Source: a virus. Taken from it: a stretch of DNA of 39,931 nucleotides. Of the stretch, positions 22,597 to 29,347 are shown one piece after another; position 1 is the stretch's first letter; every line of letters starts with the position of its first letter. The notes under the pieces are model-generated. The model had not been told where the DNA came from. It worked only from the letters and a program-made list of their open reading frames with translations, and did not search any database. Position numbers and translations under genes: made by a program. The DNA lies in the IMG/VR virus record IMGVR_UViG_3300032116_000514, positions 1 through 39,931 of that record; one strand, given 5' to 3'.

Positions 22597-22808
22597 TAAT
22601 CTTTCATACCAGCAGATTCACAGAAATTCTGTATATCTATGCCTGTGTAATCTCCGATAATAGACGCGCCATTAGATGTTGTAACAGACAGCGCACCTGC
22701 GAACATATTTGTTACGGAATCTAATGCTTGAACTGCTGCTGGTTCTGTGTGTGTTTTGCGAGCCTCGCGAATAATTGCTGCGATGACTCTGTCGTCTAAT
22801 TGGTTCAT
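22596..22808 (-). CDS. Hypothetical protein, 70 aa
   Basis: This is not recognised. The N-terminus is helical (NQLDDRVIAAIIREARK), followed by a small-residue-rich segment (MFAGALSVTTSNGASIIGDY). It overlaps the upstream gene by 4 bases (ATGA), and its TAA stop is the first base of the hammerhead at 22542-22596. The upstream ribozyme product end would therefore fall 25 bases beyond the stop. Confidence 0.58.
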   Translation of the reverse strand: MNQLDDRVIAAIIREARKTHTEPAAVQALDSVTNMFAGALSVTTSNGASIIGDYTGIDIQNFCESAGMKD

Positions 22809-22987
22809 CGTGATTCCTTTACGATAGTAGGAATGTGTTCGCGTGTTCCGTTGTCAGTAAGTAAATCGTGTTTAAATAGACAACCTACGCAACAAAACAT
22901 ACGAGTCATTTCGCCGTTGTCGTAAATGAACCAACGATAATGTCCGTGTGTGCCTGCAGACCTTCCGCACATTTCGCAATCTTTCAT
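22805..22987 (-). CDS. Zinc-ribbon protein, 60 aa
   Basis: MKDCEMCGRSAGTHGHYRWF is followed by MFCCVGCLFKHDLL, giving a CxxC...CCxxC pattern with nearby His. The start at 22987 makes TGATG with the preceding stop; a GTG one codon earlier is possible. The gene overlaps the next one by ATGA. It is a probable nucleic-acid-binding accessory and its role is unknown. Confidence 0.62.
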   Translation of the reverse strand: MKDCEMCGRSAGTHGHYRWFIYDNGEMTRMFCCVGCLFKHDLLTDNGTREHIPTIVKESR

Positions 22988-23151
22988 CACGCACCTACCA
23001 TGTACTTGTTAGGCTTAACGCTGTTAGTTCTGACAACGCTTGTGTTTGGAAGAATCTCTACTAGGTCTTTCGCTTCGGCTTCCGCAGCGAATTCGTTTCC
23101 TGCTGTTACTACAACTTCTACTGTCAATTTCACTACATATTCTTTTGTCAT
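22987..23151 (-). CDS. Small beta-alpha protein, 54 aa
   Basis: MTKEYVVKLTVEVVVTAGNE is followed by FAAEAEAKDLVEIL and a basic tail. The pattern strand-strand-helix resembles tiny single-domain proteins with an alternating beta face; no family is recognised. It starts after AAAGGGTAATC, downstream of the second hammerhead ribozyme, and is coupled to the 60-residue gene by TGATG. It fills an otherwise empty 230-base stretch. Confidence 0.65.
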   Translation of the reverse strand: MTKEYVVKLTVEVVVTAGNEFAAEAEAKDLVEILPNTSVVRTNSVKPNKYMVGA

Positions 23152-23173
23152 GATTACCCTTTCGTTGTTTGCT

Positions 23174-23225
23174 GACCTCGTCAGTTACCGCGTTACGGTA
23201 AGACCGCCCGTAGGCGGTTTCGGTC
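23174..23225 (-). ncRNA. Type II hammerhead ribozyme 2
   Basis: Minus-strand order is stem II GACC (23225-23222), GAA (23221-23219), A15.1 (23218), stem III CCGCC/GGCGG with TACG loop (23217-23204), U16.1 (23203), C17 (23202), stem I TTACCG/CGGTAA with a 5-base loop (23201-23185), CTGACGA (23184-23178), and stem II GGTC (23177-23174). The core is complete and stem II pairs fully. Cleavage is expected between 23202 and 23201. The G of the upstream TAG stop is the first paired base. Confidence 0.94.
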
Positions 23226-23650
23226 TATAACTTGATTTCGCGTCTAGCGATTTGCGCATAGATGAAAAACTTTTCTAGCGCGTCTTGTGCTCGTTGTTGA
23301 AGTTCTTCGATTTTATCGACACGCTGCGACAAAACCCATGTTTGGTTGAATCCGCCATTTTCGCGGAACTTGTCAGCAACATATTGCGCTTTTTCAACAA
23401 GTTCTTGCGAAGCGTCTAGCGCGTCTTGTGAAGCGCCCCAATAAGTGATGTAGTAGTAGCGCATATACGCACCGATAGTGCCTTTAGCGTCACTCATTTC
23501 AAGTGTGTATGTTTCATCGTTTTGGCGAATCGTGTAACGAATCATCGATACTTTATTGCCATAAGTGCTTTCGCCTTCGTACTCACCGATAGTTTCAGTT
23601 GTTACATACTTAGATACGAACTTGGCTTTTTCTGCAACGGCTGTACTCAT
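23225..23650 (-). CDS. Hypothetical protein, 141 aa
   Basis: This is not recognised. A beta-rich first half (FVSKYVTTETIGEYEGESTY, VSMIRYTIRQNDETYTLEM) is followed by a long helical C-terminus (LDASQELVEKAQYVADKF ... LQQRAQDALEKFFIYAQIA). I use the ATG at 23650 because the longer frame would run through hammerhead 3. A ribosome site AAAGGG lies ~12 bases upstream. The gene lies between ribozymes 3 and 2. Confidence 0.65.
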   Translation of the reverse strand: MSTAVAEKAKFVSKYVTTETIGEYEGESTYGNKVSMIRYTIRQNDETYTLEMSDAKGTIGAYMRYYYITYWGASQDALDASQELVEKAQYVADKFRENGGFNQTWVLSQRVDKIEELQQRAQDALEKFFIYAQIARREIKL

Positions 23651-23678
23651 TTGTGATTTACCCTTTGTTAGTGCTGAT

Positions 23679-23735
23679 GGACTCATCAGTGCTGGCATTT
23701 ACCAGCAGACGCGGTATTGCTACCGCGTTTCGTCC
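23679..23735 (-). ncRNA. Type II hammerhead ribozyme 3
   Basis: Minus-strand order is stem II GGAC (23735-23732), GAA (23731-23729), A15.1 (23728), stem III CGCGGTA/TACCGCG with GCAA loop (23727-23710), U16.1 (23709), C17 (23708), stem I TGCTGG/CCAGCA with a 6-base loop (23707-23690), CTGATGA (23689-23683), and stem II GTCC (23682-23679). All pairs are Watson-Crick. Cleavage is expected between 23708 and 23707. It begins at the last base of the upstream TAG stop. Confidence 0.95.
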
Positions 23736-23938
23736 TAGTAACCGCGTGTCAACAAACTGTGCAATTTCACCAAATACAAATAGTGTTCATTTGATAGAAC
23801 TTCGTGTTCGTTGAGAAGCGTTTGATTAACAAGAATCGCTAAATCATTCAATTGACCGCGTGTCATAGTTACTGTTACTTCTTTGTCAAGATAGTTAGCG
23901 ATTGCTGCGTTGCTTGCCGCGTGAATGTCTTGTGCCAT
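23735..23938 (-). CDS. Hypothetical protein, 67 aa
   Basis: This is not recognised. It is a helical protein (DIHAASNAAIANYLDK, TMTRGQLNDLAILVNQTLLN, EHYLYLVKLHSLLTRGY) with no membrane segment. It is the first gene of the early operon after hammerhead 4 and is followed directly by hammerhead 3. The start has AAAGGGTAAAATC. The helical hairpin shape could be a small adaptor; the function is unknown. Confidence 0.62.
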   Translation of the reverse strand: MAQDIHAASNAAIANYLDKEVTVTMTRGQLNDLAILVNQTLLNEHEVLSNEHYLYLVKLHSLLTRGY

Positions 23939-23958
23939 GATTTTACCCTTTCGTAACT

Positions 23959-24017
23959 GAACTCATCAGTAGCAGCAGATACTGCTAGACGCACATATTG
24001 CTATGCGCGTTTCGTTC
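23959..24017 (-). ncRNA. Type II hammerhead ribozyme 4 (operon leader)
   Basis: Minus-strand order is stem II GAAC (24017-24014), GAA (24013-24011), A15.1 (24010), stem III of 8 pairs (one G-T) with GCAA loop (24009-23990), U16.1 (23989), C17 (23988), stem I TAGCAG/CTGCTA with a 6-base loop (23987-23970), CTGATGA (23969-23963), and stem II GTTC (23962-23959). The core is complete. Cleavage is expected between 23988 and 23987. No convincing gene lies just upstream, so this copy acts in the leader. Confidence 0.94.
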
Positions 24018-24474
24018 TCTACAATTCTGTCGTCGTAGTTGCTGTTCTATAGGCAGTGCGCTTACCACATCCGATTTACGGAAATAAGTGGCTAGTGATG
24101 TATCACGGGCGATGCCATCAAACACAACGAACGCGCGAACGCGTTTCGACTATCTGAATTCTGCTATGTAGTTATCTAGTTACAAATGAGCAAACGAGGG
24201 AGTTGTCGCGCGCGGTCAGACCGCCTTCGGTTCCCGTCATCGTCATCATGGGAGAAGTATTACAGGCTCAGGCGGTAAAAGCAAATCAGGCTGGCAGAAA
24301 GTTTTGGCGCGCCGTTCGAGCGTGCAGGCTCGACCCTGAGCGTGGCAACTTGAGCCCTGTGCGCCTATTACAGACCCGAACAGCCTTGCCCAAGGGTTTT
24401 CCCCCGTGCCGCCTCTAAAAATCGCTCTAATAGCCTCGCCTCACAGGGCTGGACAGGTGCGCTATTCTTCGGAC
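24018..24474. other. Noncoding control region between divergent genes
   Basis: This ~450-base stretch separates the early minus-strand operon from the plus-strand gene. I see small hairpins, AACGCG/CGCGTT with a UUCG-like loop on the minus strand (24130-24145) and GCGGT/ACCGC (24212-24224), and a more GC-rich half toward 24470. No gene has convincing coding character. The early promoter should lie here, but I cannot assign clear -35 and -10 boxes on the minus strand. Confidence 0.6.
24463..24468 (+). promoter_or_regulatory. Possible -10 box for a leaderless message
   Basis: TATTCT ends 6 bases before the ATG at 24475, the spacing expected if transcription starts at the start codon, as is common in actinobacteria. 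No ribosome site and no clear -35 box are visible. This is weak evidence. Confidence 0.3.
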
Positions 24475-24687
24475 ATGGCTATGGCTCGGGTCGTGATAAA
24501 TCTCGGCGGACTCAATGTCAAAATTGAACAAGACGCTGCGTATCCTGACATCATTACTGATATGTGTAATCGTGCTGCGGTTTTATTCGCAACATCATTA
24601 GCACAAGCTACTAGCGCAGGACTAGAAATCATGGCATCAACTTGGGTTGATTACGGCGATGATGATGACGAGGACGAGGACGCATAA
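24475..24687 (+). CDS. Small acidic-tailed protein, the only plus-strand gene
   Basis: This 70-residue protein, MAMARVVINLGGLNVKIEQD then a helical middle (CNRAAVLFATSLAQATSAG), ends in a run of acids (DDDDEDEDA). The frame is open further upstream to 24406, but the ATG at 24475 (or 24481) best fits the start of the conserved-looking part. It faces the early operon across the control region and shares a bidirectional terminator with the late operon. It could be a regulator or an acidic inhibitor; nothing identifies it. Confidence 0.6.
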   Translation: MAMARVVINLGGLNVKIEQDAAYPDIITDMCNRAAVLFATSLAQATSAGLEIMASTWVDYGDDDDEDEDA

Positions 24688-24717
24688 AAAAAAAGACCCC
24701 CCACCGAAGTGAGGGGT
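24686..24717 (-). terminator. Strong intrinsic terminator of the late operon
   Basis: On the minus strand ACCCCTCAC pairs with GTGGGGGGT (one mismatch) across a TTCG loop, followed by C and nine T. It lies 22 bases after the DUF6378 stop. The hairpin also sits 9 bases after the plus-strand gene's stop and is followed on that side by TTTT, so it probably works in both directions. Confidence 0.92.
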
Positions 24718-24738
24718 AACTTTTGCCACCTTTTGTTA

Positions 24739-25005
24739 CTAGGTTGCTAATTGACCAGCACCAGCGACATACGCAACTGCGTCAATGTAGTTGTCCGTGT
24801 GCGTTGGGTCATTAGCAATTCTTGAAATCTTCATAAGTGCCAGCATACATCCGACCATGTGTGCCGGAATAGGTTCATCTAGTTTTAGTACGGCTGCCCA
24901 TAGTTTGCCGATGCGTTCCCATGATTCTTCAATAGCACCATAGGTATCTTGTCTGTTGCCACCAATAAGGCAACTCGCTTCCGCAAGTATGTCGTCAATT
25001 TCCAT
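24739..25005 (-). CDS. DUF6378-type protein
   Basis: This 88-residue protein has ILAEASCLIGGNRQDTYG, RIGKLWAAVLKLDEPIPAHM, LALMKISRIANDPTHTDNYI and DAVAYVAGA, the pattern of the DUF6378 family common in phages. The family's role is not known. The start at 25005 makes TAATG with the stop of the phosphoesterase gene. It is the last gene before the terminator. Confidence 0.8.
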   Translation of the reverse strand: MEIDDILAEASCLIGGNRQDTYGAIEESWERIGKLWAAVLKLDEPIPAHMVGCMLALMKISRIANDPTHTDNYIDAVAYVAGAGQLAT

Positions 25006-26036
25006 TAGTCGAGCCAAATCTTATATGCGGCAGTTACTCTGCCTTTAATTGGGTCAACGAAATGAAGTCGTTGTGATGGTGTTGCGCTTGCCGCCAACAT
25101 GACACCAGCATATCGATTATCCGATTCCGTGCTGCCTGTTTGATAGACGCTTCCTTGTCCGTTTGCCATTGGCCACTCTGCGTGTGTGTGGTAGTGACCG
25201 ATATACACATCTCGGAAATCCCAATCGTATGCTCCGCTTCGCCAGCGGTTCGCGTGTTGAACGATGCCACTCGGACTCGCAAATCCATTCCGCCCAACTT
25301 CATCGCCATGGATAAGCAATGCTTTGTAGTTTCCGATTTGAACTCTCTGGATATCGTCTGGACACTCCTGCCATGTGAGTCGTTTTTCGTCTGATAACAA
25401 TTGTCGCGCGAGTTCGTAGCACATTCTGTCGAAGTTGTCGCTGCGTGGAACATTATCTCGCTTGCTTCCAATACGCCCATGATTACCCCATTCTGCTACG
25501 ACAGTCACCTTCTCGTAATTGCTCAAAGCGTAACGCACAACCTCTACCAAAAGTCGGCTTACCGTTACATATTGCTCAAAGAGTGTCGCGTCTATTTCGA
25601 ACGCTTGCGTGGGGAAATTGAATAAACCTTCGACCATGTCGCCACCGAACATAATCGTTACATCGCGTACTGGGTGGTCGGCGCGCTGTATGTCCGTGAT
25701 GCGTATGGCTTTCTTAGCAAAATCTAATACGCGTTTGCGCATAATCGTACTGTCGTAGGACACAGTTCGTTTCGCGCCTTGCCAGTCTGTTAAATGCCAT
25801 AGCGCAACTTCGGGTTTTGTTTTGCGTTTGTCTGCGCTCGGCGCTGCTATTCCGGGAAACTTATCGTGCGCTAATACTGCGTCATAACACGACTGAATCG
25901 TAACTTCGACAAGTTCTTCCGTGCGTTGTTTTGCTTTCTGTAAATCTTTCTGCGCTCTTTGTAATGCTTTGCGCAGTTCAACGATTTCAGGATTCGAGTC
26001 GTGGTCGAGTTGTTCTAAATCGTCACTTAGCGACAC
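25005..26036 (-). CDS. Calcineurin-like metallophosphoesterase
   Basis: This 343-residue protein starts with GTG and a ~70-residue coiled-coil N-terminus. Metal motifs follow in order: HLTDW near 80, FGGDMVEG near 128, EWGNHGR near 182, LIHGDEV near 242, and GHYHTHAEW near 280. These are the five blocks of a metallophosphoesterase, as in phage nucleases of the SbcD/Mre11 type. It overlaps the small HTH gene by 14 bases. The substrate is probably DNA, but a cyclic-nucleotide or protein phosphate is possible. Its place after lysis genes is unusual. Confidence 0.82.
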   Translation of the reverse strand: MSLSDDLEQLDHDSNPEIVELRKALQRAQKDLQKAKQRTEELVEVTIQSCYDAVLAHDKFPGIAAPSADKRKTKPEVALWHLTDWQGAKRTVSYDSTIMRKRVLDFAKKAIRITDIQRADHPVRDVTIMFGGDMVEGLFNFPTQAFEIDATLFEQYVTVSRLLVEVVRYALSNYEKVTVVAEWGNHGRIGSKRDNVPRSDNFDRMCYELARQLLSDEKRLTWQECPDDIQRVQIGNYKALLIHGDEVGRNGFASPSGIVQHANRWRSGAYDWDFRDVYIGHYHTHAEWPMANGQGSVYQTGSTESDNRYAGVMLAASATPSQRLHFVDPIKGRVTAAYKIWLD

Positions 26037-26268
26037 CGGAACAGACCCCTCGCCTATGCCGCCCCACTACTCCATCTGAAATCGGATAGCCGTTTTCTTT
26101 TAACAACTTACTCAATGCTGTGTGACTAACTTTCGGTCTAGCCATTGCTGCTACGAGAGCATCGCGTTCGGCTTGGGGGAGTTCACCGAGTAGCGTACAT
26201 ACTCCGCAGAATAACGATTGTGCCTTCCCGAATGCTTCAACATTCGACAAATCGTCTAGTAATCCCAT
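26023..26268 (-). CDS. Small helix-turn-helix protein, 81 aa
   Basis: HTALSKLLKENGYPISDGVV followed by GRHRRGVC forms a helix-turn-helix with a basic end, as in small DNA-binding proteins of actinophages. The N-terminus (MGLLDDLSNVEAFGKAQS) is helical. The gene lies between the holin candidate and the phosphoesterase. It could regulate late transcription or guide the phosphoesterase to DNA; position is the only hint. Confidence 0.62.
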   Translation of the reverse strand: MGLLDDLSNVEAFGKAQSLFCGVCTLLGELPQAERDALVAAMARPKVSHTALSKLLKENGYPISDGVVGRHRRGVCSGVAK

Positions 26269-26270
26269 GA

Positions 26271-26528
26271 CTACTTTTTCTTTACTGCTTTCTTCTTTTT
26301 CTTGTCTGCTTTTGCTAATTTGTTCAATTCGACTTCTACGGTATCGGCAATTAAACCGAACGCAGGGTCTTTAGGATTGATAGCGCGGAGTGCTGGTCCA
26401 AGTGTTGCAATAGCACCAGCGATAAGTAAATCTTCTGCTCCTGTGATTCCTGCGTTATACGCTACGAGAGCAGCGATAGCGAAAGAACGAACATACGATT
26501 CGATGGCTGATTTCATTTTATGATTCAT
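26271..26528 (-). CDS. Holin candidate, 85 aa
   Basis: The start has AGGAGG 6 bases upstream. The N-terminal helix SAIESYVRSFAIAALVAYN and the segment LLIAGAIATLGPALRAINP look like two membrane helices, and the C-terminus is very basic (KADKKKKKAVKKK). This shape fits small phage holins, and the endolysin gene lies 10 bases upstream in the same operon. No residue signature proves the family. Confidence 0.68.
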   Translation of the reverse strand: MNHKMKSAIESYVRSFAIAALVAYNAGITGAEDLLIAGAIATLGPALRAINPKDPAFGLIADTVEVELNKLAKADKKKKKAVKKK

Positions 26529-26538
26529 TTCTGCCTCC

Positions 26539-26997
26539 TTATGGTCGAGCCACAGCCATAACAGTAGCATAGGGTCGCTTCTTTTCCGCGACTTCACCAC
26601 CATTACTTTGTGAGCCCTTGTTGTCAGGTGAGGTATTACCTTCAATACAGACTAGGCGCTGACGCTTGACATTGTTCTTTACAACAATACCAACATGGTC
26701 AGGTTGAGCATCTGTATCAAACTGAAAGAAAACGATATCGCCTTCTTGCGCCTGTCCTACTGGTACTAACTTGTTCTTTTTCGTAAACCATTTCAAGCCA
26801 GCATCACACGAAGCAAAACCCTTTTTCGTGCTGGCTGCTACTGATGCTGATAGTCCTACTTTGTGATAAACCCACGATACGAACATGGCGCACCATGGTT
26901 GATTATTCATGCCATACCATTTGCCGAATTTAGTATCGTTATCGCCTGTTTCAGCGTACCCGAGTTCTTCGTATGCTGTCGCTACTATGTTATTCAT
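26539..26997 (-). CDS. CHAP-domain endolysin
   Basis: This 152-residue enzyme has PWCAMFVSWVYHKVG (catalytic Cys near 36), GDIVFFQFDTDAQPDHVGIV (catalytic His near 101) and CIEGNTS (third catalytic-site position). CHAP enzymes cut peptidoglycan peptides or amide bonds. No separate wall-binding domain is seen, so it is short for an endolysin. It shares the lysis cassette with a holin candidate and a membrane protein. Confidence 0.88.
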   Translation of the reverse strand: MNNIVATAYEELGYAETGDNDTKFGKWYGMNNQPWCAMFVSWVYHKVGLSASVAASTKKGFASCDAGLKWFTKKNKLVPVGQAQEGDIVFFQFDTDAQPDHVGIVVKNNVKRQRLVCIEGNTSPDNKGSQSNGGEVAEKKRPYATVMAVARP

Positions 26998-27004
26998 GCC
27001 TGTC

Positions 27005-27235
27005 CTATTTCTTGTCGATTAGCAGCAGATAAATCTGGTCTATTCTGCCTTCTAACTTGTTTACTTTTGCGTCAATATCATTGACTTTGTCTTTGATACT
27101 TGAGCCACCATTAGGTTTGAGTTCGCTCAAATAGTCACGAATCAAAGACTTCGTGATGAATCTGTGCGCTGCCCATAATGCGGCAAGTACGGCAAGTACG
27201 CCTGATACTGTCGTTGCCCAGTCAGGTATAGACAT
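27005..27235 (-). CDS. DUF2746-like membrane protein
   Basis: One N-terminal membrane helix (VSGVLAVLAALWAAHRFI) precedes YLSELKPNGGSSIKDKVNDI and a heptad helix (AKVNKLEGRIDQIYLLL). The LKPNGGSS motif is shared by DUF2746-type actinophage proteins found near lysis genes. It may be a second holin or an envelope factor. Confidence 0.72.
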   Translation of the reverse strand: MSIPDWATTVSGVLAVLAALWAAHRFITKSLIRDYLSELKPNGGSSIKDKVNDIDAKVNKLEGRIDQIYLLLIDKK

Positions 27236-27253
27236 TGTTATTGCACCTTTCGG

Positions 27254-27877
27254 TTATGCGATGAAGTATGTGCCGCTAATGTAGAAATAATCCGCAGTAG
27301 CAAGCGTGAGTGGTGAGTTGTGGTCAAATCTATTGTTGATTCCGTTTGAAGTCGGATAATACAGTTCTATATTTAGTGAGGCTGGTGCTAAATCACCAAG
27401 CAAATTCAAATGACTATTTGTACTTGTATCGTGTAATCCGCCTTGAATAACTGCGTGCATCTGACTAGGCAATCCTGTTGGTAATGTCAATGAATAATCA
27501 CCTGTGCCAAAATTTGTAACATTCGTCAGCGTGACGAGAATATAGAAAGTAATCATTTTGCCGACTCGCGAATACTGACCAACAGCAGGATTGTTTGTAT
27601 AAGTCAATCCTGTGCCTGACCAAGTTGAGGTAAACGGAACAACTGGAACGCCGAAAGCATTATCAGCAATTACAACCCATTTTGTGCCATCCCAATATTT
27701 GAGTTGGTCGTTGTAAGTATCGTAAAACGCATCACCAACATTAGGATTAGTCGGCGTACTTGTATTGAAATCTACATTAGGAAAATTGAAACGATACGCA
27801 GTTTCAAGCGCACGAATACGGCGGTCTAAATCCCAAAACATTTCCGAAGCAGTAGGTGGCAGATTGATGAACGGCAT
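27254..27877 (-). CDS. Minor tail / fibre protein, 207 aa
   Basis: PPTASEMFWDLDRRIRALE opens the protein. The module NPNVGDAFYDTYNDQLKYWD with GTKWVVIA is a common fibre adaptor unit. The C-terminal ~120 residues are beta-rich (SRVGKMITFYILVTLTNV, DYSLTLPTGL), typical of receptor-binding or tail-surface proteins. It follows the hub gene by 7 bases. Confidence 0.7.
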   Translation of the reverse strand: MPFINLPPTASEMFWDLDRRIRALETAYRFNFPNVDFNTSTPTNPNVGDAFYDTYNDQLKYWDGTKWVVIADNAFGVPVVPFTSTWSGTGLTYTNNPAVGQYSRVGKMITFYILVTLTNVTNFGTGDYSLTLPTGLPSQMHAVIQGGLHDTSTNSHLNLLGDLAPASLNIELYYPTSNGINNRFDHNSPLTLATADYFYISGTYFIA

Positions 27878-27884
27878 CTTGCTC

Positions 27885-28997
27885 CTAGTTGATAGTCGGT
27901 GGTGTTAGCGTAAGTGTAACGCGTTCAGGTCCGTCTTCACCAGGTTCTACGCTAATTGCCACGATGCGATATACCTGAGCCAAACCATAACCACTACCAT
28001 TATTAGGAAAGCGGTCATCAGTGATACGCAATAAACATTCATCGCCAGTTTTGTATGAGCCGAGTACTGGTTCGGCGTAGGCAGGAACAACAATCTTTGG
28101 CGTGACGACAGCTACTTGACGCGCTGTTACTTCGCCTAATGTTTGCTGATACAACAAGTCAGGGTCGAACTGGTCGGTATAAGACACAGTATCTTCTAAC
28201 AATGGCCAACCTGCTGCGATTTGATTTGTTGGGCTAACAGCCGTAGCACGAATTTTTGCTTCGTTGCTATTTGGTCCAATACCATACATTGTGTTAGCAG
28301 TCTGCGCACCGTCATCAGGCCATTCGTAAGTCACGATGTTCCCCGGAAACTCAAAGACAATCGCATCAGGGTTTGCTGCGTTGTATTGAATACCGCGCTG
28401 AGGATATTCTGTGCGTAGATATTTGCGTGGCTCTAAGAAAGCGTCATACGCAACATCGATATTCACATCAAAGCCGTCTTGCTGATTGCTGAGGTCTTTT
28501 ACCGCGCCTGATACATCTTTGAATTCATAGTCAAAATACACACGCGAAACGAGTATGCCTGACAAATTGTTTGGTACTACTACGCCAATATCGCCACCTG
28601 TCACGCCTTGTGCTAATGCGACAAGGTCTTGTGCTACGAACAACTGGTCTTCGTTTTCATATACCAGCGTGTTAGTGATGCGTCTGCGCTCAAAATAAGA
28701 CATGAACTCACGCGCTTGAAATGTAAAATGCTGACTGTCGCTATCCCATGTGCGTAACCAAATAACACCGCCCCAAATCAAAACACCATCTCGGTCTACA
28801 TAAATCGCAGTACGAGCAGGTTCTGTTGAGGCGGTAATGTCATAGCCTGTTTCATTGATATCTGAACCGAGAATAGTTCCTTGAAAACTACCTGATGTGT
28901 TCAATACCTGTGTGAATGAAACGCGTGTTAGTGGGAGTTCAGCAAGAATATCGTTTGTTCTAAGGTCGGCGAACAAATACCGATATTGAGTAGCCAT
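27885..28997 (-). CDS. Tail hub / Gp37-like minor tail protein
   Basis: This 370-residue protein, YRYLFADLRTNDILAELPLT then YVDRDGVLIWGGVIWLRTWD and FTFQAREFMSYFERR, matches the ReqiPepy6 Gp37-like minor tail proteins, which form the tail-tip hub. It has the usual four-part beta architecture and lacks the lysin domain some relatives carry. It lies among fibre and tail-tip genes. Confidence 0.82.
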   Translation of the reverse strand: MATQYRYLFADLRTNDILAELPLTRVSFTQVLNTSGSFQGTILGSDINETGYDITASTEPARTAIYVDRDGVLIWGGVIWLRTWDSDSQHFTFQAREFMSYFERRRITNTLVYENEDQLFVAQDLVALAQGVTGGDIGVVVPNNLSGILVSRVYFDYEFKDVSGAVKDLSNQQDGFDVNIDVAYDAFLEPRKYLRTEYPQRGIQYNAANPDAIVFEFPGNIVTYEWPDDGAQTANTMYGIGPNSNEAKIRATAVSPTNQIAAGWPLLEDTVSYTDQFDPDLLYQQTLGEVTARQVAVVTPKIVVPAYAEPVLGSYKTGDECLLRITDDRFPNNGSGYGLAQVYRIVAISVEPGEDGPERVTLTLTPPTIN

Positions 28998-28999
28998 TA

Positions 29000-29347
29000 C
29001 TACTCACTTACGGGAATCTCTACCCACTTCAGTTCATCTTCATTCCAAGTATATGGTTTGCCATCTGTCGGCATCGCAGTTGGTGCTTCCCACAAATAAG
29101 TATCTTGATTCAAAGTCCAAGATTCAAATGGTCGCGGAGCAGCAAAACCTGTACCGTCAAAAGTGAATCCGATACCTGCATAATTTTTATGAAGTGGTGT
29201 ACCACCTAATTTGTGTTCTCCGCCATGAGTATTGTACGAAGTTTGAACCCATGTTCCACCAAGATTGCTTTCGCACCATTCTTTAGTGTCAGCGACAATA
29301 ACGCGCAGAACTACATTGTCTTTATCTAATTCGGCAAAATGCGCCAT
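29000..29347 (-). CDS. Environmental-phage structural protein (NYAGIG type)
   Basis: The 115-residue protein AHFAELDKDNVVLRVIVADT, with HKNYAGIGFTFDGTGFAAPR then PFESWTLNQDTYLWEAP, follows the pattern of a protein widespread in marine and freshwater phages next to tail-fibre genes. Its role is unknown, probably on the tail surface. Its start overlaps the next upstream gene by one base. Confidence 0.7.
   Translation of the reverse strand: MAHFAELDKDNVVLRVIVADTKEWCESNLGGTWVQTSYNTHGGEHKLGGTPLHKNYAGIGFTFDGTGFAAPRPFESWTLNQDTYLWEAPTAMPTDGKPYTWNEDELKWVEIPVSE

Noticed and set aside
24128-24150. GAA followed by an AACGCG/CGCGTT hairpin, possible fifth hammerhead
   Set aside because: The needed CTGAYGA strand is absent (only TTGATGG further on) and stem I does not form. 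At best it is a decayed copy.
24280-24380. Possible tRNA-like stretch (TTCGAGCG...CTCGACC) in the control region
   Set aside because: No acceptor stem or anticodon arm of the right spacing could be drawn.
24203-24418. Plus-strand open frame of 71 codons
   Set aside because: No ribosome site, no recognisable domain, Arg/Pro-rich composition typical of a random frame in GC-rich DNA.
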